NCBI RefSeq assembly: GCF_041260155.1
Contig: NC_091933.1
Span: forward strand, 25,348,674-25,412,673
Origin: Ptychodera flava
Lineage: Eukaryota > Hemichordata > Enteropneusta > Ptychoderidae
Direction: 5' to 3'
DNA: 64,000 nt
A program made the translations under genes and the position numbers. The notes beneath the pieces are model-generated. The model ran no database searches and was not told where the DNA came from. It saw only the letters and a program-made list of their open reading frames with translations. Within the stretch, counting starts at the first letter, position 1. The number at the start of each line of letters is the position of its first letter. Shown here in pieces: positions 25,601 to 34,600 of this stretch.

Positions 25601-28600
25601 CCTTAGGTGTAGCTGCTTTTTTTGGGTAAAGTACAATTTAGTGCATTTTGTTTCATTGAAGATACATGATTTTTGTTTATGAGAATGTAATATTTGTCCT
25701 AAAAGAGAAATAGTAGGACATTTCACTTTGTTGTACAGACTAAATAAAGGTTTTACATTTTTTTGTTACAGCTGTTTGTTTGAAACTGCAATGAAACTTT
25801 GAAAAATTGCAAAAACTTCAACAATTCACTAATACCTAAAAACATACATATTAGTCAACAATATTGGAAGTTCTGTTTGCTATGTTATCAAAGAAATATA
25901 GAAACGATATTTGATAATTAATTAAAGTTTGCCCCTGAATAAATTTATTGTTAGAGTGAATCCTGACTTGGCAAAGCCTGACCCATACTTCTGAATCATA
26001 CCTAAGGCTTTATTTCAATTTGGACTGCAAACAATTTTAATCAAGACTTACCTTGCTCTGGTTCATCAGCTTGAGCTGGTGTAGTGACTTCTGGTTTCTT
26101 TTTCTCTATTGGTGCTTGGGCATATAGTAAGTTTTTCATTATTGCTAAATCTATGGATGAGACTGGTTCTCTTTCTTCCTCTTCCTCAAGCTGAATCTGA
26201 CTCAATAAGTCTTCTTTTGAGTCACTCTGAATGGACTCTGCTGAGGATGGTGCTCCTTGGGGTGATGGCTGTTGCTGTTGAGGTTGCGGCTGTGGAACCT
26301 GCGGTGGCTGCTGTTGTTGCTGTTGTTGTTGCTGTGCTGGTTGTTGCTGCTGAGCTGGTTGTTCCTGGCTGGGTTGTGGGGGCTGTATCTGCAGCTGAAG
26401 TTGTGCCGGCGGCTGCTGGGGAGGTGGGTGAACCTGTACAGGCGGTGGCTGCTGTTGTTGCATGGGTTGTGGTTGCTGCGGCTGGACTTGGACTTGGACC
26501 TGCTGGGGCTGATGCTGTGGCTGTTGGAGCTGTATGGCTGGCTTGGCCAGTTGCAGCTGCAGCTGTATTGGTTGAGGCTGCAGTGGCGGCAAGGACTGTA
26601 GTTTCTGAGTCTGTGCTGCAGGCTGTTTTACTGTGGCTGCCGTGGAGGGACTGAACTGCTGTAACTGTACATGCGGGGGGATGGTAACAACCTGAGAACC
26701 ACCGCTAACACCAGCCCTCATCAAAGCTTGTTGGAGCTGAGCAAGGGGCACTTGAGTTGTCACTGGTTTTGTGAGGATGTGCTGGCTTCCTATTGAGGGC
26801 GCACTGGACAGACTTTGTGTTATTGGTGTTTGTTGATTCTGTTGTCCATGTGGGGCGCCTGCTTGTGGTTGCTGAATGATCTGCGTCTGTACTCCACTCG
26901 GCTGGTGTACAATTGTCGTCTGGATCAATGGCTGTGCAACCGTGGATGTCACTGGCACGATTGTCTGTGCCCCAGTAGAAGTCTGGACAAGTTGGGGAGT
27001 AGGCTTCATCATCGTGGCTGGCTGCATTATTCCAGATTGGATAATAGGTTTTTGTCCTGTGCTTGTTTGAATGAGCTGTTGCACCTGCTGTGGCCCAAGT
27101 ATTCTTGGCGGCATTGCCTTCTGTAGAGTAACTTGCTGTCCACTCACATTTGTTTTGATAAGTTGGGGTTGTTGAGTTGCACCAGCCTGCACCACCGGTG
27201 TTGTCGGAGCTGCTTGCACAATGGTCTTCTGTATCAGGTGAGCCTGAGCAGCTTGTATAACTGGGTGGGCGACCGTGATGTTGGGAGGAATACTCGGCCT
27301 CTGCTGCCTGGGTACTCCGACCTGAGCAAGAATCTGGGCTGTGGCGCTTGTGCCACCAGGCTGCATCACAGTTTGTGGGCGAGCTATCAGAGCCGCTCTT
27401 TGACTCTGAGTAAACAGGGTCTGACGTGGCTGAACACTGGTGAGGGAAACAACCGGTTGTGGCAACGTCTGAGCACCAGTAATTGTAACAAGTGGCTGGT
27501 TACTGAGAGTCTGTGCTCCTGATAGGGATACAACTGGTTGTGTTACCGTTTGTGTTCCCGAAATTGACACTGTCACTGTTGGTTGGGTGAGAGTTTGTGC
27601 GCCTGTCCTGGAAATTGAAACCACAGGTTGGGTTATTGCCTGCGTCCCTGCAATTGGCTGGGCAAGGGTCTGTGTTCTGGGTACTGTGACTAATGGTTGT
27701 GTCAATGTCGGTGCACCTGTAATTGTGACCATGGGCTGGGTAAGCGCTGCAGTTCTAGAAATGGTAACCACTGGTTGGGTCAGAGCCTGTGCACCTGTAA
27801 CTGTGACCACGGGCTGAGTGAGAGATTGTGTTCTTGGAATTGTACCCACCGGCTGAGTTAATGTTTGCCCGCCTGTAATTGCAACTATTGGCTGGGTAAG
27901 GTTTTGAGTCCTTGCAATTGACTGAGTCAGTGTCTGCCCGCTAGCCACTGAGACAATGGGCTGATTAAGTTGCCGCTGCAGAGAAATAGTACCATGGTGC
28001 GGCTGAATTTGCAAATTTCTGGGAAGTGTTATTGTTGTAACTGCAGCTGAAGCTGGAACTGCTACTGCAGTAGCCGTGGTTGACGTCACAAGAGCTGTAG
28101 TGGCACAAGTAGTGATGGTCTGGATTGGCAACGGTGACACAGGAACTCCCTGAAGTATGCTTTGCACCGAGGCTTGAGTGAACACAGGAGTGTTTGGTTT
28201 GGCCTGAGCTAAACTTTGAATTTGTACAGCTGGTGCCAGGGTGTGGATGGGACTTCTCGCCAATGCCACTTGGACTGGGCTTCTTGGAGGAGCTTGAAGT
28301 GGACTGGGCGGCATAGCCTGAAGTGATGCTATTACTGGGGCAGACGTTGTAGACAACTTTATTGGGGACTTTCCTTGTGGCTTTACTGTAAACAAAAGAA
28401 ATAACTGAAGTGAATAAAATGTGCTGACAATAAATTCGATCAAAATTTTTCAAGTGATGAGAACTACATCTTGAGACAAATTAGTCTTTATTTTAGATCA
28501 GCAAATGTACTTGGTTGTACGACTGAGTAAGTTTAGGTGCTGTGATGACCATTTTCGAGGTTTGTGCACTGCCTTTGTGGAAGAGACTGAACACTCATAG

Positions 28601-31600
28601 GTAAAATAACAAGTAAGTGAAATAATATAATGTGATTTACTAAAACCTAGCAGTGACAGAGGAGATGCACACAACTAGTAATGTACCTTACACTTGAAAA
28701 TGGTTGTATCTTACATTTTGGGGAGGAGGTACAATTTGCAGCTGAAAGTTAAAACACTGTTGAAAGTATGCTCAAGTTTTGATAAACTTACACATATAAG
28801 TTCTGTTCTATGCGTTTCATCTGAAGTATCTTTACATCATCTCTTGAGTGAACAACAATAAAGGTAGTCTGATTCTAAATGTTTTCTTTTGAACTACTAA
28901 TTAAAAACTATCCACTGTTGATTGACCAATCAGAGTGCTCAATTCAGGGTGTTTTATTTACTCGTAAAGCCTTGGTCACCAAAGTCCAGAAACGAATGAC
29001 AGCGCCGTAGTAAAGTACTGTCCAATCAAAAGTGAACATGTCATATTCTGTAGACATCTGGTACGTTTTTTCCCTAATATTCAAATTTGGTAACACAGTG
29101 GAAACCAGCTGCAACACAAAATCTGTGGTGGTAAAAACATGAACTAATGTGCCCTAGGGCATTTATAGGATGTTCCATTACATTGGAAGGCTATTTCACA
29201 AATAAAAGTTTTAATTCATATCCTAAACATGTTACATTGACAAAGGGCACGGTTGACGTAAACACATTGATAATGAAAATATATCAGTTAGGGGCGATAG
29301 TTTTTAAGTCGGATAAAACCCTCGTACTCGGGCTCTTCTGGTATATAAAGTCCAACCCTACGATAAAATGTCTCGGCCTGCGGCGTCGACATTTTATTGT
29401 TGGGTTGGACTTTATATACCATAAGAGCCCTTGTACTCGTGCTTTATCCTATACATTAAAAGTAAGTTACTATCGAGCAGAATTTTAAATTTCATATATT
29501 TTTGAAGATGTTGTAAGCTTGACCAAAATATTTCACACATTTCAACTTTGTAAAAGAAGGGTTTTTTACCAAAAGTGACCAGAAAGGTACTCATTACACT
29601 ACAGTGGAAACACTTCTCTTTTTCTCATTACTTCACTAATATTGGAAAAGTAATAAGCTTAGCTACCATCTAAATATACCTTTCCATGTATGTACAAAGA
29701 AAAACAAACGGAGGAAACAATCTCATTAAAATTTACTTCTTGAGGAATTTATCATGTCAAAATCATTTCAAAACATTCTCTTTCCATAGAGACATTAAAA
29801 TTTGACTTTGCGGCAAGGCGAATAGTTTCACATATCACAGCTTCACTAAATTTATTGAAAATCTTGTAGTACAAACTTGGCTGCAAACCCAGCCACATGC
29901 TCCCACTAGTAGCAGAGGTCACAAAAACCAGTGACAAAAACAGTGATTAACTGGCTGTTATTGATGTTTTATAACTCAACTACTGAACTTTACTTTATCA
30001 TGTGATTGGCAGTCCTTCCATCCTATTTAAAAATTCTGAGAATTTTTCACACGATTTATTATTTATCCTAATTATGACGACCAACTAGAATACTGAGCAA
30101 TCTTGAGAGAGTACTGTTCCGAGTAGGAACCCTCTCCTTCAAAACAAGTGATGGGTTGTTTTGATGTGTATGTCATTGATATCTTGGATGTGAACAATCT
30201 TTGGTATATCAGTATGGAAGACTGGGACTGAATTCACTTGAAAACCCAACTTAAAAAAAAAATATTATCAAAAGGAGTACACCAGAAACTTGTTCTTTGG
30301 ATATAATTATTAAGATCAACACTCATATCAATCATACAGGAATGATTTTTACATTTCCTGCAACAAGCAGACCAAAAGCACCAGTAAAATTACAAATGTA
30401 CAGGATAATTACAACTCTGGGCTGCCGTTTGAAAGAAGGAGCAACAAGTAGATCTGTGAAAGGGCTTGGTGATGGAGTTTTTTCAACCAACTTAATGCAT
30501 TATCAGTATCTATAATAAATTACCTCGTGTCAAATCTGAGATAAAGTCATGTCTGTTGTCCTCCTCAGGCCTATGAAATCACAAGCTGAAATAACTCCTC
30601 TCATGTATTAAGTGACAAGGTGAATTTCAATCACAAAGGGTGTCAAAAATAATGTTGGTTATCTACTACATCTCTGCGATTTTTCTGAATTGTCAGGCTA
30701 TCAACGGGCAAAGTTGGCTGGATTGGGCATGATAATGTTAATTTTTGGTGTGAGCAAGACATCCTATGCATGAAGCGCGACATAGCAATATTCATTTATG
30801 GAAAGTACATTTTGACTGTTGTTTAATATGCATATCTTATAATAATAGCTTATTATGTAACATAGCATGTCTGTGCACCTCAGGTCACGCACGGTGTCAT
30901 CTTTGTTCTGTAATAATGAACCAGATGACTGGTGTTAGATTAACCCGCTTTGGAGCAGTTCCGAATAGACTGAGTGGCAGAACTGTTGACTGTTGACCAC
31001 CCATTACTCTGGATGTGAATAACTTTGGAGCATGTCACTACAGGTGTATTGGTTAAGAAGTCAAAGAGGAAGTTACACTCTCTACAATTGTAATAACACG
31101 GTATTGGTAAAATACTTTTAGCTACCACAGTTGTTTTTATTGGTCTATCTAGGGAATAAATATAGTCTCCTCATGTATCCTCATTGTATTAAGAATGTTA
31201 TGCAAATTGCAATGGTAACGAAATAAACTTTTGCATATGAAACCAGAATTTGGCAGAATTGACTTTTCTTTCTCTTAACAACTAGGAAGTACAATTTGAA
31301 AAAAACTCCATATACACAAGGCACTAACATTAATCTGAGACAGCCATGAACAGCCATTTTAGAACTTGAAGCTAAACTTCCTACTAAATTTTTAGGATAA
31401 TGGTTTATGTATCCAAAGTTTTACAAAACTGTTGAAAAAAGTATGACTGCTAGTACTCTTTCCTTGCATGCATTCATCAAAAACTGAGACTACAGGTCAA
31501 AGTTCAGTTTACTCTGTGTATTACCATGGCCCTAATGTTAGGAGTCTGGACAGCCATTTAATAAATTATCAATTAATTGCAAGTATATTAGTTGACACAC

Positions 31601-34600
31601 TGCATCTGTAAAATGAAATGATTATAACTAGTAGCACATCAAGTGAAAGGGACAGCTATGAAATGATTTCAATTCTCAAGTTGACCGGAAATTAAGAGAA
31701 AACTGTTCCCTGGAACGTGCAATGAAACTTCTTTGGAAAAGTTTGATACCTCTAGCCATATTGATATCATAATTGAACACATAGGGTACAACATTAAATA
31801 ATTTTTTAGTGTTCCTTTGTAAGTGGCAAGTAGATTCCATTATATCATGGTCATCCAGTTTCTATAGATCACACGTCAGTATAACCTACCGGGGTTATAA
31901 GGTCACAGGTCATTTTAAAGTGATTCTTCAACTTGTAAGAATTACTCAAATACTGACTTACAGAAACTTCAAGATGACTATTAATGATTGAAAACTTAAA
32001 TGTTTATATTGTCAAGAGGGAAACCTATAAATTCTGGTGAATGATTTGTATTACAAACTTCAAAACAATTGACATTTCAGTAATATTTTACGTTCAACCG
32101 GGAAAAGGTGCACAAGCACAGAATTACATACCCCCTACCTGATGTAAAACAACAAAGAAACCAAGTGACACTGCTAAAAAGATAGTTATGGGGCTTACAC
32201 TCAGTTTTCATACAGCACTGTGGTGTCAAAGAGAACTGATTCACAGCTTACAAGTCTTTAGGTGTAAGCCTTTCTAACTATTCAAAAATGACATAATAAA
32301 TACATGTAATGCATACATGCTTCTCTACAGAAGCAAGAAAATATTTAACATCAAGAAAAAAATCAACATTGCTGTAATTAAGGCAGAATCCACTTTGAGG
32401 ACAAATATTGTTTTGGTCTACCAATTGGGAGGAATCATTTTGAAGCTTGTGGAGTAAATAAAGTTTTCACCAGTCTGTTTTTGTGAAAATCAAAATTTAA
32501 ATTTTCCCATAGAGGTTAACACAGGGTTGGCGGTTGGCCATTTGGAATTTCAAGTGTCAGGAAATATTGGGTAATTTCTTTCTCTGGCATCAAATTTTGC
32601 ATGGCGACAATTGAGTTTTTATCTTTGATTATGAAAAGGGAATGGCTTAAAGTTTCTTATGGAAAGTTCAAGCAACAGTTTCAGTCTTTAAATTTGGAGA
32701 TGTAAACTACCTTACATACCAATAACTTCTTGCAAAAAGCAGTCTATCAATATACCCTTTCCAAGATTTTTAATCTTTAAGTTGTCTGTTTACATTTGAG
32801 CTTGTTTATCAAACAAAAATACATCATATTTTTCCATTAACAAGAACTATATGCTATAATTTTGAGAGAAAACACATTTTACATTTCAAAATGATATTTA
32901 TAGTATATTGCAAAGAGTTTCTGAAGTGAATACATAACTAGTTTATTGATAAGAAATATGTGGTATTTATTTGTATTTTTTCTAGTACACATCTGATGAT
33001 ATTTATTTGGCAATGCAACAACAAATCATTTCTCATAAGTGGGCAACTCCACCTTTAATTTAACCTGGGATGAAGGATTCTTGATGTCTGTTAGAACATT
33101 TTCCAAATATAGCAGTGTCCCTTGGATAAAGCATGTAACATTATAAATATTTAATGTCTGCTACACATTGCTCATATGATTCTGTGTCAATAATATATCT
33201 TAGACTACAAATTTTTTAACAATGTTTTATGTTTATGCATCAGACCAAGATACTTTGAGAATCTTGAAAGCAATCTACCACTTGTGGCAAGTTTGCTATT
33301 CACACAACACATTCCAATAAAAAGAACCCTTCAGACACCTGCTGCCTTTCCCATCACAGCATAGCTTCATTTTAGGTAAGCTAAAAAACTGTCACTAAAT
33401 CGCAGGAAATGAGAACATTGATTGCACATGATTTCAAAATAGATTGGTTTTACATGGAGGATTGAGTTACTCGTTAACACTAGCAGATACCTTTGACTGC
33501 TTGTACTCTAATTGCATGCTGTCTATGGTAATCAGTTATTAAAACTGTCAGTGTGTTATTTTGGATAAAAGTTTTTTTTTTACATTCAATTTCAGCTTGT
33601 AAAAGTGCCAAAATTGGTCCTTAGTTTCAACACTGAACCGAAACGATGCATATGATATCTGATCTTTATGTTACCCAAGTTTGAATGAAAGTCTTGCTGA
33701 AGCATGTCTCTGGGTGATGAGCATTTAATATGTAGACAGTGACGTCTGCAAACAATCTTTAATAATCGATATATTACCAAGAGATCATGCATTCTGTGTA
33801 ATGCGTCTTGACTAAAAATGACCCTCTGATATTAATTTATTAGTGAATTTGATGTTCAATAAACCCCTACCTTTTAAAGTGGGAACTGCAACAATACAAA
33901 TGAAAACAATATTACCTATCAGCAAACAGAAGGATATAGACTGGCTGGGGGAATTTTTGCTGGTACAAGTCTGTACATGTAGTCAATTCAACTACTCAAA
34001 GGGAATACAGGGAGGATATTAAAATGTGGCTGCAGCAGTTTGCAAATCCTCTGTCACTTTAAATCTTTCCAAACATCATCTTTAAGAATACAATTAAACT
34101 TTTCTAATCCTTCCATTCAGCACATCTCAAAATTACAGAAGAATTTAAGACACACGGAATATAACAATGCTATTAACTATTACACAAGAAACAGCAGCAA
34201 TCTATATACATGCAGGTGGTAAACAAATGGGATACATTACCTTCTGGTATGGCAAGGATTGGTGCAGTTACTGTCGTCAAAATTGGAGTACTTTGCTTGG
34301 GTGCTTGAATCAGAGTTTGAAGTATGGGTTTTTTACCATTTGTATCATCCATCTGTGGGTTTCAAAGAACATGTATACATCGTTAGATGATGCACTATTA
34401 TCTGTCTACTTAGCAATCATGTCTAACTTTCTGATTTCTGGATATTTTTACCATAATACAGTTTACAATAGAAATCCTTAAGGTGCCACTTTGAGTGTCT
34501 TGATAATTCATAATGCAGACATTTCCTTCAAAGGGTAATTCAAAAATCTGTTCATGAAAATTCTGCTAATTATTCTGAACAATGAAAAAGGACGACAAAG

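Larger units (their letters stand above)
28386..34240 (-). other. SFMBT intron 2
   Basis: This 5.9 kb intron separates the short exon 2 from the giant exon 3. Apart from the fold-back element at 29295 and MITE copy B at 32378, I see no further structure and no convincing extra exon. Confidence 0.6.

Noticed and set aside
26109..26654. 181-codon open frame on the plus strand rich in Ala, Val and Leu
   Set aside because: It is the antisense of the Gln/Pro-rich part of SFMBT exon 3; CAG/CAA-rich DNA keeps antisense frames open.
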